This document shows positions 9,012-18,437 of a DNA stretch of 64,000 nucleotides, in pieces. The stretch comes from Gordonibacter sp. An230 (lineage in GTDB: Bacteria; Actinomycetota; Coriobacteriia; Coriobacteriales; Eggerthellaceae): positions 1 to 64,000 of the forward strand of contig NZ_NFJP01000017.1 of the NCBI RefSeq assembly GCF_002159915.1. Direction: 5' to 3'. The position numbers were made by a program, and so were the translations under genes. Position 1 is the first letter of the stretch; each line of letters begins with the position of its first letter. The notes beneath the pieces are model-generated. The model did not search any database. It saw nothing but the letters and a program-made list of their open reading frames with translations, and was not told where the DNA came from.

Positions 9012-9192
9012 CCGCCCGTCGTCGCATCCAATGCGTCCTCGGGCCCATCGAGGGCCGGATGCGAAGCGCCCGCCCGAACCCGATGCGGTCGCCCGGACGC
9101 GGCGGGGCGGGGCCGAAGGGCGGAAGCGGGCGCGCGCCCGAAAAAGGGCGGGGCGTTGCCGCGGACGCGGGAAAGGCCGTCCTCGCGACCCG
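9012..9192. other. Spacer between convergent genes
   Basis: This GC-rich 181-bp spacer separates the MGMT-family gene from the flavoprotein that ends at 9193. No coding sequence and no clear T-tract terminator were seen. Confidence 0.4.
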
Positions 9193-11001
9193 TCATCCGA
9201 AGGCGTGCGCCAGCGCCTCGGCCACGCGCAGCCCGTCGCACGCAGCGCTCATGATGCCGCCCGCATATCCCGCCCCCTCGCCGCAGGGATACAGTCCGCT
9301 GCCCGAGAAGCCTTCCGTACACGCTCCGAAGGCGCCGACCCCGCCGCTTTCGCTTCGCGGGCGCCGAGAGCCGGCGGCCGCGAAAGGCGCGTCACGCACA
9401 GGGAGGGAGTCGGCGGGCGAGGCGCTTCCCTTTCCCGGCACGAGGGCCTGGAGGCCCTCGTCGCGCACGATGCGCACAGGGCTCGAGCTTCGCGTCTCCA
9501 CGCCGGTCATCACCGCGTCCCCATCGGCGAAGCCGTGCAAACGGCGATCAAGCAGCGGCAACGCGCGGGCCAGCGCATCGGCTACGAACGGCGGCAGGCA
9601 TTCGCGCAGGTCGCACCAGGCCACACCGCGTGCGTAGGTGGGGCGAACGGTCGCGCTCGCGTTTCCGGAGCGCCCGGCCAGGAAGTCGCCCACCGTCTGA
9701 GCGGGAGCCTCGTACGGCGCACCGCCGGCCGCGCGCGCCGCCTCGAAGGCCGCACGTTCCATGCGCCTTTGCAGCGCCACTCCCGCAAGCGGGTGATCGC
9801 TCCCGAAATCTTCCGGCCCCACCCCCACGAGAAGCGCGCTATTGGCGTTCAGCCCGTCGCGGGCGAAGCGGCTCATCCCGTTCACCACCACGCCGCCCTC
9901 CTCGCTGGCGGCGCACACCACCTCGCCGCCAGGGCACATGCAGAACGTGTAGGCGCTCCGGCCCTCCGGCAGGTGGACGGCCAGCTTGTAGTCGGCCGCC
10001 CCGAGCGCCGGATGCGCGGCGGCATCCCCGTACTGAGCCCGGTCGATGGCGGCTTGGCGGTGCTCGATGCGCACGCCCACCGAGAACGGCTTCTGCTCTA
10101 AGAACACGCCGACGCCATGCAGCACCTCGAACGTGTCGCGCGCCGAATGCCCGCAAGCGAGCACCATGCGACGGGCGGCGATGCGTCCCCGAACCCCCGT
10201 GCGCCCGTCGCGCACGTCGAGGGCCTTAAGCCGCCCGCTCTCGAAACGAAGACCCACAAGCTGCGCGAAGAACCGCACTTCGCCGCCCGCATCTTCGATC
10301 TGCGCGCGCAGGGCGCGCACGACGTTCGCAAGCAAGTCGGTGCCGATGTGGGGCTTCGCCTGCCAGAGGATCTCCCCGGGCGCCCCCGCGTCCGCAAGCC
10401 AGCGCAGCACGTGGGGCGCGTACGGGCTTTTTATGTTCGTGGTGAGCTTCCCGTCCGAGAACGTCCCCGCCCCGCCTTCGCCGAATTGGATGTTCGTCTG
10501 CACGTCGAGCGGCCCGCCCGCATCGAACGCCGCGACGGCTTCCCGGCGAGCGTCCACATCGCCGCCGCGCTCGAGCACAAGGGGTCGCAAGCCCGCGCGC
10601 GCCAGATAGAGCGCCGCGAACAGGCCGGCAGGTCCCGCGCCCACGACGACAGGACGCGGCTCGCCGGACGCCTCGAGCGCGCTGGCGAGGTCGGGTACGG
10701 CCAAGGGCTCGCGCGCCTCGTAGCGCTTCACGCGCGTCCCCGCGACTGCCCCGCCCCGCGCCGCCGAAGCCGCAAGCGCGCGCCGCTCGACGTCGCCGGG
10801 CAGATCCACGGCGAGGCTCGCCACGAAATGAACGTCGCGTTTCTTTCGCGCGTCCACACTGCGCTTGAGAAGACGCACGTCGCGCACGTCGCCCTCCGCA
10901 ACGCCGAGCGCGTCGGCGGCCGCAGCGCGCACGAGCGCCTCGGCAGTCGGCCCGGGCAGCCCCGCATCGAGCGGAAGCCTCACGTTTGCCACCTCAAGCA
11001 C
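9193..11001 (-). CDS. NAD(P)/FAD-dependent oxidoreductase (COG2509-like)
   Basis: This 602-residue cytosolic flavoprotein has an N-terminal region of about 150 residues, then the FAD-binding dinucleotide fold VVVGAGPAGLFAALYLARAG. The family-typical stretch FSVGVRIEHRQ.AID..QYG and a C-terminal FAD contact (GLYPCGEGAGYAGGI) follow. The family is widespread but its substrate is not established. The GTG start at 11001 gives M-L-E-V-A-N with a GAGGGGGAGGG ribosome site and overlaps the stop of the preceding flavoprotein gene by 8 bases, showing an operon. A longer upstream reading would begin inside that gene and looks non-coding. Confidence 0.85.
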   Translation of the reverse strand: MLEVANVRLPLDAGLPGPTAEALVRAAAADALGVAEGDVRDVRLLKRSVDARKKRDVHFVASLAVDLPGDVERRALAASAARGGAVAGTRVKRYEAREPLAVPDLASALEASGEPRPVVVGAGPAGLFAALYLARAGLRPLVLERGGDVDARREAVAAFDAGGPLDVQTNIQFGEGGAGTFSDGKLTTNIKSPYAPHVLRWLADAGAPGEILWQAKPHIGTDLLANVVRALRAQIEDAGGEVRFFAQLVGLRFESGRLKALDVRDGRTGVRGRIAARRMVLACGHSARDTFEVLHGVGVFLEQKPFSVGVRIEHRQAAIDRAQYGDAAAHPALGAADYKLAVHLPEGRSAYTFCMCPGGEVVCAASEEGGVVVNGMSRFARDGLNANSALLVGVGPEDFGSDHPLAGVALQRRMERAAFEAARAAGGAPYEAPAQTVGDFLAGRSGNASATVRPTYARGVAWCDLRECLPPFVADALARALPLLDRRLHGFADGDAVMTGVETRSSSPVRIVRDEGLQALVPGKGSASPADSLPVRDAPFAAAGSRRPRSESGGVGAFGACTEGFSGSGLYPCGEGAGYAGGIMSAACDGLRVAEALAHAFG

Positions 11002-12238
11002 GACGGCCCTCCCCCTCGCGCCGTCCGACCGCGTTCGCCGCAGCGCGACCGGCGACGATGCCGCTCGCCCATGCCCAATGGAGGTTGTAACCGCCGCAGG
11101 GTGCGTCCACGTCGAGCGCCTCTCCTGCCGCGAACAAACCCGACAGCCCCCGCGCCTCCATCGTGCGCGCGTCGAACGCCGAAACGTCGAATCCGCCACG
11201 CGTCACCTGGCACTGCCGCGCATCGCCGACGCCGCGCACCGCAAGCGCGAACCCTTTGAGCGCGCCCGCGAGCACGGAAGCGTCGCCGTCCGCGAACGGC
11301 GCATCGGGCCGCAACCCCGCCTGCCCGAGCACCGCGCGCGCCACCTGGGGCAGCAGCATGCCCACAAGCAGCTCCTCCCCCGTAGGCGCGCCGAGGCGGA
11401 CGCGACGAGCGCGCAGCTCGCGCTCGCATGCGCGCTCGTCGAGCTGCGGCACGAGATCGAGCAAGAGCGCATCGCCCGGCCGGGCGATGCGCGACAGGTT
11501 GAACACCGCGATGCCAGACACGCCGTAGTCGCGGAACAGGATCTCCCCCGCCTCGGACGCCCTCGGCGCTCCATCCGGCCCCGCGAGCGTCGCCACGCAG
11601 CGCACCCGTATGTTGTTGAGCGGCTTAACCGGGGCCGTTTCGGTGCGCAACGGCCCGAGCACCGGATGCTGAGGTTGAAACGGCAGCGCGTCGGGCAGAA
11701 GGCCGCGCGGCGTGCGACCACCCGTCGCCACGACCAGGGCCCGCGCGTGCGCGATGGAGCCGTCCTCGAAACGCACGTGGTAGCGTCCGCCGGGCTGCCC
11801 GGGCCGGTCGATGCGCGTCGCCCGATGCCCGAGCTGCGCGCGCACGCCTTCGCGGGCAAGCGCGCCGCGCAGCACGTCGAGCACGCTCGACGCTTTGTTC
11901 GCAAGCGGATAGAGCCGTCCGTCGCCCTCCTCTCGCCACAGAAGCCCGAGGTCGGCGAAGAAGGCGTGCACGGGATCGGCCGAGCCGCAGGGCGCAAGCG
12001 CTCCGAGAACCCCGGCCACGAACGACGCGTTGCGATACGCATCCGCGCTCACGCAGGCGTTCGAGAAGTTGCATCGCCCGTTGCCCGTCGCGAGAATCGA
12101 GCGCCCCACACGCTCGTCGGCCTCGAACACGACGACCTCCGTGCGAGCGGCGGTCCCCAACGACGCGAGGGTGCGCGCCGCAGAGACGGCGGCCGCGAGC
12201 CCCGATGCGCCGCCCCCTATGATCGCAATCGTTTCCAT
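10994..12238 (-). CDS. HI0933-family FAD-binding flavoprotein
   Basis: This 414-residue protein begins with a classic FAD fold (METIAIIGGGASGLAAAVSAA) and carries the family motifs TGNGRCNFSN (about 54-63) and a C-terminal GGYNLHWAWASGIVAG. The family (COG2081, sometimes called aminoacetone oxidase-like) has no firmly established reaction. The ATG at 12238 is chosen because the alternative ATG at 12247 lies within a TATAAT box (12246-12251); this would leave almost no leader. It forms an overlapping pair with the COG2509-like gene downstream. Confidence 0.85.
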   Translation of the reverse strand: METIAIIGGGASGLAAAVSAARTLASLGTAARTEVVVFEADERVGRSILATGNGRCNFSNACVSADAYRNASFVAGVLGALAPCGSADPVHAFFADLGLLWREEGDGRLYPLANKASSVLDVLRGALAREGVRAQLGHRATRIDRPGQPGGRYHVRFEDGSIAHARALVVATGGRTPRGLLPDALPFQPQHPVLGPLRTETAPVKPLNNIRVRCVATLAGPDGAPRASEAGEILFRDYGVSGIAVFNLSRIARPGDALLLDLVPQLDERACERELRARRVRLGAPTGEELLVGMLLPQVARAVLGQAGLRPDAPFADGDASVLAGALKGFALAVRGVGDARQCQVTRGGFDVSAFDARTMEARGLSGLFAAGEALDVDAPCGGYNLHWAWASGIVAGRAAANAVGRREGEGRRA

Positions 12239-12245
12239 GCGGGAC

Positions 12246-12251
12246 ATTATA
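12246..12251 (-). promoter_or_regulatory. Candidate -10 box at the very start of a gene
   Basis: A perfect TATAAT on the minus strand ends 7 bases before the ATG at 12238. If it is used, transcription would begin at or next to the start codon (leaderless mRNA). No good -35 box was seen at 16-18 bases, so this is tentative. Confidence 0.35.
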
Positions 12252-12670
12252 CGCTATGGACGCTACACGCTGCGGACGCGTCTCGGCCCAGCGACACGGT
12301 CGCCGACGAAGCGGCCGAAATCCACGGACGAGCCCCGCAAGCCGAACCAGGAGGCCTGCCTTCGAAGAGGCATGAGACGACCCGCATGGGAGCCGGACGG
12401 GCGAGGCACGCACATCGGCACGCACTCCGCTCCGCCGCCCGAACGGGAACGGGCGGAAGACGCTCGACACGCTTCGCCTAGGCGAGCTTCCACCACCCGC
12501 ATCCGCATGCGGGAGCGGCCCGTCCCGAGCGCAAGCCCCCATTGGCCGCCGGGGCGGATCGGTCGGCGGCCGGACCGCAGACGCACGCCGACGTCGATTT
12601 GGCGGCGAAGCCCCCGACGCTTGTGCGCCCCGAAGAGAAGCGACCCGCCAGCCGCCTCCGGCAAATCGAG
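12252..12670. other. Gene-free spacer, about 420 bp
   Basis: This region lies between the flavoprotein pair and the 3' end of the first AGCS carrier gene. An open minus-strand frame at 12263-12664 is Arg/Gly/Ser-rich, without a ribosome site or domain-like segment, and is taken as chance. No convincing terminator or RNA was seen. Confidence 0.4.
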
Positions 12671-14086
12671 CTACTTGCTCTCGATCACCGGTATGGACGC
12701 GCCGTCGGCCTCGTCGAGGTTGCCCTCCCACACGTAGTGGCGCGTCTCCCGCGCTATCATGCCCGAGAGCAAGAGCACCACGACGATGTTCGGAACCGCC
12801 ATGAGGGCGTTCGTGATGTCGGAGACGGTCCACACGACATCGCCCACGCCCACGGCTCCCAGGAACGCGACGACCACGTACAGCACCTGGTAGGGACGCA
12901 CGCCACGCTTGCCAAACAGGTACGCTGCGCAGCGATTTCCGTAGTACGACCAGCCCAGGATGGTGGAGTACGCGAACAGGATCATGCCGATCACGAGGAT
13001 GGGCGTGCCGATGTAGGGGATGCTCGCGAACGCAGCGCTCGTGAGGTCGGCCCCTTCGGCGATGGTGCCGCCCTCCATGATGCCGGGGTTCGCCAACATC
13101 GTGGACACGAGCACGATGCCCGTGAGCGCGCAGATGACCACGGTGTCCCAGAACGTGCCGGTCATGGACACGAGCGCCTGGCGCGCCGGGTTGCGCGTGG
13201 AGGCCGCCGACGCCACGATGGGCGCCGAGCCCAGGCCCGACTCGTTGGAGAACAGGCCGCGCGCGCAGCCGAACTGCAGAGCCATCATGATGCCCGACCC
13301 CACCGCGCCGCCGAAAGCCGCCTTCGGGGTGAAGGCGCACTCGAAGATGAGGCAGAGGGCAGGCCATACGTACTCCCAGTTCATGCCGATGATGACGATG
13401 CAGCCCCACGCGTAGGCGATGGCCATGAACGGCACAAGCTTCTCGCACACCTTCGAGATGACCTTCACGCCGCCGAAGATGACCGCCGAGACCATGATGG
13501 CGATGGCGAGCCCGATGCCCCATGCCGGTATGCCGGGAGCGTTCGACAGGATGATGCCCGTCATGGCGCTCGACTGCACCGCCGAGCCGATGCCAAACGA
13601 TGCGACGGCTGCGAACAGAGCGAACGCGCCAGCCCCGAGGGCGGCCCACCAAGGCGCGCGCCCGCCTTTCTCGAAACCGCGCTTCCATGCGTACATCGCC
13701 CCGCCCAGCATGTTTCCCTTATGGTCGCGCACGCGGTACTTCACGGCGGCGAACGTCTCGGAGTACTTCGTGGCCATGCCGAACACGCCGGTGAGCCACA
13801 TCCACAAGACAGCGCCCGGTCCTCCCGCGAGGATGGCGGTGGCCACGCCCACGATGTTGCCCGTGCCGATGGTGGCCGACAGCGCCGTGGTCAGCGCGCC
13901 GAACTGGCTGATGTCGCCCGGGGCGTCGGGATCCTTCGTCACCGACAGCCTGATGGCCGTCGGCAGCTTGCGCTGGACGCACCTCGTGCGGAACGTCAGG
14001 TACAGATGCGAGCCCAGCAGAAGGATAATCATCGGAGGGCCCCACACGAAGGCGTCGATGTCGTTGATGATCTGGACGATGTCCAT
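12671..14086 (-). CDS. Sodium:alanine symporter family (AGCS) carrier, copy 1
   Basis: This 471-residue membrane protein is of the alanine/glycine:cation symporter family. It has about ten hydrophobic segments and the family-typical blocks GTGNIVGVATAI..GGPGAVLWMW, GCARGLFSNESGLGSAPI and YYGNRC. It would import a small amino acid with Na+ or H+. The ATG at 14086 has an AGAGGAG site; longer readings run into the upstream cytochrome gene in another frame. It shares a 159-bp block of identical DNA (13184-13342) with copy 2 at 21781-21939, although the rest is clearly diverged. It follows the cytochrome c gene on the same strand after a 115-base gap and may belong to that transcript. Confidence 0.93.
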   Translation of the reverse strand: MDIVQIINDIDAFVWGPPMIILLLGSHLYLTFRTRCVQRKLPTAIRLSVTKDPDAPGDISQFGALTTALSATIGTGNIVGVATAILAGGPGAVLWMWLTGVFGMATKYSETFAAVKYRVRDHKGNMLGGAMYAWKRGFEKGGRAPWWAALGAGAFALFAAVASFGIGSAVQSSAMTGIILSNAPGIPAWGIGLAIAIMVSAVIFGGVKVISKVCEKLVPFMAIAYAWGCIVIIGMNWEYVWPALCLIFECAFTPKAAFGGAVGSGIMMALQFGCARGLFSNESGLGSAPIVASAASTRNPARQALVSMTGTFWDTVVICALTGIVLVSTMLANPGIMEGGTIAEGADLTSAAFASIPYIGTPILVIGMILFAYSTILGWSYYGNRCAAYLFGKRGVRPYQVLYVVVAFLGAVGVGDVVWTVSDITNALMAVPNIVVVLLLSGMIARETRHYVWEGNLDEADGASIPVIESK

Positions 14087-14201
14087 GTCGGCTCCTCTTT
14101 CCGGCGGGTGATCGCAGGCAAAGGGCCGATGCCGAAACGGATTCTGAAAGGATCGCGAAGCCGTTTCGGCACGGGCGCTTTCGCATGCCAAGGCACAAGG
14201 A

Positions 14202-14942
14202 TTATACCGAGCGGAGGCCTCGCCCTCCGACAGCAAGCGCAAAACCCTCCGGCGAACGGCGCCGACGAGCTCCTTGGGCGTCGCATGAAGCGCCATGACG
14301 GGAGCAGGGGACTCCTTCGCGCCCGTCCCCGAACCGGCCGCCGGCCTCCAAACCGTGGCGGACGTTGTGGACGAGCGTGCCGAACTCGTACTGCGTGGGG
14401 ATGTAGCCCGGCGAGTACGTGTGGCAGAACAGGCACTGGTCCACCGTCGTGACCGCGTCGAGCGCCTCGCTGTTCGGCGAGGGGTGCATGGTCTGCGCGA
14501 GGTGCTGCAGCGTGGCGTCGAGGTCGGCATGGCAGCTGTTGCAGCCGCGGTTGTCGTTGTTCAAGCGGTAGATGTTGTACGGCGTCTTGCCCTGACGGGC
14601 GCGCTCGGCGGGCTCGCTCGGGGCGCGCTGCACGATCTGGCCGCTCGGCAGCGTGCGCAGCTCGGGCGCCCACTGGTCGACGTTGGCGTCCCACATGTCG
14701 CGCATGCCGTCGAGGTAGTCCTTGCCCGGATAGGCGTCGAGCGTGATGCCGTCGTAGGTGGTGCCCTCCTCGCCCTTGATGATGGATTGCTGCTCGTCGG
14801 TGTAGTCGCGTCCTTCCGCTTGCGAGGCTTGCTGGTCGTCCGTCGCAAGCGCCTCGTTCGCTTGAGGAGCGCAGCCGGCTATGCCGACCGTCCCCAGCAA
14901 GGCGCATGCCGCGACCAGCGCGATCTTGCGTTGTGCGTGCAT
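14202..14942 (-). CDS. Cytochrome c-type lipoprotein, possibly C-terminally degraded
   Basis: This 246-residue protein has a lipoprotein signal (LGTVGIAGC, Cys at about residue 22) and two heme c motifs, CNSCH and CLFCH, followed by YIPTQYEFGTLVHNVRHG. It lies 246 bases after the ferredoxin-subunit gene of the molybdopterin module on the same strand and probably passes electrons to or from it outside the membrane. After NVRHG the sequence becomes Arg/Gly-rich. Where related gut cytochromes often have another heme site, it reads PCSRHGASC, one residue short of CxxCH, suggesting decay or a frameshift. The start has an AGGAAGGAG site. Confidence 0.75.
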   Translation of the reverse strand: MHAQRKIALVAACALLGTVGIAGCAPQANEALATDDQQASQAEGRDYTDEQQSIIKGEEGTTYDGITLDAYPGKDYLDGMRDMWDANVDQWAPELRTLPSGQIVQRAPSEPAERARQGKTPYNIYRLNNDNRGCNSCHADLDATLQHLAQTMHPSPNSEALDAVTTVDQCLFCHTYSPGYIPTQYEFGTLVHNVRHGLEAGGRFGDGREGVPCSRHGASCDAQGARRRRSPEGFALAVGGRGLRSV

Positions 14943-15188
14943 CGGTCTCCTTCCTCTCCTGTTCTCGTCCGCGCGACGGCCGGAAGCTCGGCCGGCTCCC
15001 CCGCGCGGAGAGCATGGTAGGGAAACGGAGGCGGCGCGCGCCATCGTCGAAGCGAACCATCTTGGGCTCAGGGGGCATCCTACGTTCCGGAGGATGCCGC
15101 CGAACAGGCGAAACGGCCCCGACAATGCGGGGCCGCTCGCAGAAACCGTGCGCGCCGGGAGGGAGGAGGCGCGCAGAGCAGTAGGGGT

Positions 15189-15788
15189 TTACGCCTTCTT
15201 CGCGCTCTTAGACGCGGCCGGCTCGGCGGCGCGCGCCTCCACGGCGGCGTCGTCGGGCTCGGCGGAAAGCGCCGGATCGACGGTGATCACGAAGTTCGGC
15301 TTCGTCCCCACCGCGTCGTCCGACACGATGTCGGCCTGGTGCGCCTTCTCGAGGTCCGCCATCTCGCCGACCGCGATGTTCATGCCGGGGCACGCCGCCA
15401 CGCAGGCGGGCAGCTCGCCGCGCTCCTGCCGATCGACGCACATATCGCACTTGTGCGTCTTGCTTTCCTGCTCGTCGTAGCAGGGCGCATGGTACGGGCA
15501 CGCCTCGATGCACGTCTTGCAGCCGATGCACAGGTCGTGGTTCTGCCGTACGATGCCGTTCTCCAGCTTCGTGTAGGCCTGCACGGGGCAGTTCGCCGCG
15601 CACGCGGGCTCGTCGCAGTGGTTGCACGACATGGACAGGAACGCCAGCGCCCGCGGATCGTCCTGCTTGATCTCCGTGACATGGCGCAGCAGCACGCCCT
15701 GGCCGAGCTGCTTCTCGCTCTTGCAGGCGATGGAGCACGTTTTGCATCCGTAGCAGTTCTTGTTGTTCATCCAGAATCCGAGCGCCAT
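15189..15788 (-). CDS. Four-cluster 4Fe-4S ferredoxin subunit (DmsB-like)
   Basis: This 199-residue electron-transfer subunit has four Cys clusters: CYGCKTCSIAC, CNHCDEPACAANCP, CIGCKTCIEACP, and CDMCVDR with a later CVAACP. This is the standard beta subunit of DMSO-reductase-type enzymes. It has no signal peptide of its own and would be co-exported with the Tat-targeted catalytic subunit, whose stop lies 3 bases upstream. The C-terminal 50 residues are an Ala/Glu-rich tail. No NrfD/DmsC-type membrane anchor gene is present, so the partner is probably the downstream cytochrome c lipoprotein. Confidence 0.92.
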   Translation of the reverse strand: MALGFWMNNKNCYGCKTCSIACKSEKQLGQGVLLRHVTEIKQDDPRALAFLSMSCNHCDEPACAANCPVQAYTKLENGIVRQNHDLCIGCKTCIEACPYHAPCYDEQESKTHKCDMCVDRQERGELPACVAACPGMNIAVGEMADLEKAHQADIVSDDAVGTKPNFVITVDPALSAEPDDAAVEARAAEPAASKSAKKA

Positions 15789-15791
15789 GGT

Positions 15792-18155
15792 TTACGCCTC
15801 CTTCTTCACGTCGACGAGGGTCTGGTTGCAGCAGTGGGTGCCTCCGAGCGTCTTCCACTTGTCGTTGGTGACGTAGCTCGACGAACCGCCCTGCTGCTCC
15901 CACCACCCGTTCTGCAAGCCCACCACGCCGGCCTTGATGCGGTCGTTCACCTCGGCCACGCCGCGATGCTCGCCGCGATCATTGAACACGACCACCGCAT
16001 CCCCGTCGGCGATGCCGCGCGCCTCGGCGTCCGCCTTGTTCAGCAGGACCACCGGCTGCCGGTCGCACACCTCGTCCATCCACTCGAGGTTGTTGAACGT
16101 GGAGTGCACGCTGCGGTACGTCTTGCGCTGCACGCTGAACAGCGGGTACTTCGCCGCCAGCTCATCACCGTTGCGCGCGTCTTCCTCGGCACGGGTGTAG
16201 CTGCAGATGGGGTTGAAGCCCTCCTTCTTCCAGGCGCCCACCCAGAACTCGGCTTTCTTCGACGCAGTGAAGAACACGCCATCCTTGTAGGGGATGTAGT
16301 CCTTGCCCACCACGTCGACGGCCTTCTTCTCCACGAGCTCGTCGTAGGTGACGCCCGTGGGCGCAAGCACGTTGGAGATGAGGTCCTTCATGGGCACGTC
16401 GAACGCATCGCCGAAGCCGAAGCGACGGGCAAGCTCGGCGAAGATCTCGAGATCGCTCTTCGACTCACCCGGACCGTCCACCGCCTTCTCCATGAGCTGG
16501 ATCCAGTGGCTGCGCGCGTTGGCCAGCACGCCCTCGGTCTCGAAGATGCCGGTGCACGGCAGCACGAGGTCGGAATACAGCGCCGTCGGCGTAAGGTACT
16601 GGTCGACCGTGACCACAAATGGGATCTTCTCAAGCGCTTTCTTCACCATGCCCGTGTTGGGCCACTGCGTCATAGGGCTGCCCGTCATCGACCACAGCAC
16701 GTTCACCTTCACCGGATCCTCGTTGAGGACAGCCTCGCCGAACCTGAAGCGCGGAATGGCCGCCATCTCCTCGGCCACCTTCGGCACCTCGATCAGGTTA
16801 CCCGTGGCCACCTCGTTCATGCCGCCCGCGTCGCTCACGCCGTCGCCGACATGGCCCACCTGGCCGCAGAACGCCACCAGGTACGCGCCCACGGCCGTGG
16901 CGTACGTGCCGTTCTCGGTGCGCATGAAACCGCCCATGTTCTGCACGATCATCGCGTGCTCGGCACCGGCGTACTCCTTCGCGATGCGCTCGATGTCCGC
17001 CGCGGGGACGCCGCACTCCTCCTCGGCCGCCTCGAGCGTCCAGGGCTCGGCTTCGGCGTAGATCAGCTCGAACTCGGTTCGGTAGGCATCGGCCGCGTCG
17101 GTGCCGTCCAGCGCGAGCGCCGCCTCGATGCCGCCCTGGTCGTGCGGCACCACCTCGCCGCTCTTCTTGTCGAACACGACGAACGACGCGGGATCGTCGA
17201 CGTCCTTCAGCACGGGCTCGCCCGTCGCGCGGTCCACGAGGCATGGCGCGCACGTGTGCGCGAGCAGGAACTCCTCGTCGTAGAGCCGCTCGTCCACGAT
17301 GACCTTGAGCATGGCCAGGCCGAGCGCCGCATCGGTTCCGGGCCAGGGCTGCAGCCAGTCGGTGGCCTTGGCGGCCGACTCCGTGTAGATGGGATCGATC
17401 ACCACGAGCTTGCCACCGTTCTCCACCACGCGCTCGAAACGCTGGAAGTAGCCCTGCTTCGAGATGGCGGGGTTGTTGCCCCACACCACGACGTAGGTGC
17501 TGTTCTCGATCTGGTTGCGGCAGTCGAGGAAGCGCTTGCCGTAGATGGGGACGATGGCCGCCGTGGTGCCCGCACAGCACAGCGACCCCACCGTGGTGGA
17601 CGCGCCGCCCAGATGCGCGAAGAACGCGTCAGCCACCGGGCCGTGCATGGCGCCGAAGTTGCCGGAGCCGGTGACGTAGCAGATGGACTTGTTGCCGTCG
17701 GAGGCGATGGCGTCGTTGAGCTTCTGCTCTATGAGCTGATAAGCCTCGTCCCAGCTGATCTCCTTGAACTTGCCGCTGCCCTTCTCGCCGTCCAGCAGAA
17801 GCGGCATGGTCAGACGGTCGGGGTCGTTCACCATCTGCGAGCGGCTGATACCGCGCGCGCAGGCCGCGCAGTCGTTCAGCTCGGACGACTCCACCTTCAC
17901 GAGCTTCCCGTCCACCACGTAGCCTTTCAGGTTGTGGTGCTGGCACTCGGGCGGGCAGGTGGAATAGAACACCTGCGCGTCGGCGTAGGGATCCGTCGCC
18001 GCGCCCTCGGCGCCGTCGCCCGCGCCAGCATCCGTTTCCGCCTTCGGGCTGCATCCGGAGAGCCCCAACACTGCGGCGGCTCCCGTCGTAGCAGCGGCCG
18101 TGACGAACGTGCGTCGCGACAGCGACGGCAGCCCCTGATCCGCGGATTTCCTCAT
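15792..18155 (-). CDS. Tat-exported molybdopterin oxidoreductase, DMSO reductase family
   Basis: This 787-residue catalytic subunit has a twin-arginine signal (SRRTFVT, Arg14-Arg15) ending in a lipobox-like LSGC (Cys35). A 4Fe-4S site follows with Cys67, Cys71 and Cys96 or Cys99. Family blocks include WDEAYQLIEQ, YVVVWGNNPA and a C-terminal cofactor-binding region (VQRKTYRSVHSTFNN...). The family reduces S- or N-oxides, nitrate, catechols and others; the substrate cannot be read here. The ATG at 18155 has a GAGGAG site. It is divergent from the heme-motif sensor kinase, which probably controls it. Confidence 0.9.
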   Translation of the reverse strand: MRKSADQGLPSLSRRTFVTAAATTGAAAVLGLSGCSPKAETDAGAGDGAEGAATDPYADAQVFYSTCPPECQHHNLKGYVVDGKLVKVESSELNDCAACARGISRSQMVNDPDRLTMPLLLDGEKGSGKFKEISWDEAYQLIEQKLNDAIASDGNKSICYVTGSGNFGAMHGPVADAFFAHLGGASTTVGSLCCAGTTAAIVPIYGKRFLDCRNQIENSTYVVVWGNNPAISKQGYFQRFERVVENGGKLVVIDPIYTESAAKATDWLQPWPGTDAALGLAMLKVIVDERLYDEEFLLAHTCAPCLVDRATGEPVLKDVDDPASFVVFDKKSGEVVPHDQGGIEAALALDGTDAADAYRTEFELIYAEAEPWTLEAAEEECGVPAADIERIAKEYAGAEHAMIVQNMGGFMRTENGTYATAVGAYLVAFCGQVGHVGDGVSDAGGMNEVATGNLIEVPKVAEEMAAIPRFRFGEAVLNEDPVKVNVLWSMTGSPMTQWPNTGMVKKALEKIPFVVTVDQYLTPTALYSDLVLPCTGIFETEGVLANARSHWIQLMEKAVDGPGESKSDLEIFAELARRFGFGDAFDVPMKDLISNVLAPTGVTYDELVEKKAVDVVGKDYIPYKDGVFFTASKKAEFWVGAWKKEGFNPICSYTRAEEDARNGDELAAKYPLFSVQRKTYRSVHSTFNNLEWMDEVCDRQPVVLLNKADAEARGIADGDAVVVFNDRGEHRGVAEVNDRIKAGVVGLQNGWWEQQGGSSSYVTNDKWKTLGGTHCCNQTLVDVKKEA

Positions 18156-18437
18156 ATCGCACTCCTCTCCTCGTCTTGATTCCCAAACAGCGGCGGGACT
18201 TGGCTCCCCCGTTCCTCCGCCGACCCCATTTTCCCCAGGCGCGCGCATCGGTTCAATATTCTGCAATGGAACATTCGATTAAGAAAGCGCTGCCAGATAT
18301 TAAAAAAGTATTACCTTCGGAAACTCTCCGCTGCGCGCAGGCGGGTTTGTCGGATAATTATGCGCGGGAAAAGGTTGCACGCACCTGACGATGCACAAGG
18401 GGTTTGCCGTCGGGATGCGCTTCCAGGGGAGGCAGCC
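18156..18437. promoter_or_regulatory. Divergent control region of the molybdoenzyme and sensor kinase
   Basis: This 282-bp region between two divergent start codons contains an unusually AT-rich core (about 18250-18315) for this genome, including AATATT and ATATTAAAAAAGTATTA. A possible -10 (GATAATTATG, about 18352-18361) points toward the kinase. The response regulator is likely to bind here; the exact site was not identified. Confidence 0.5.

Noticed and set aside
12263-12664. 133-residue minus-strand open frame between the flavoprotein and AGCS genes
   Set aside because: No domain-like pattern, no ribosome site, biased composition.
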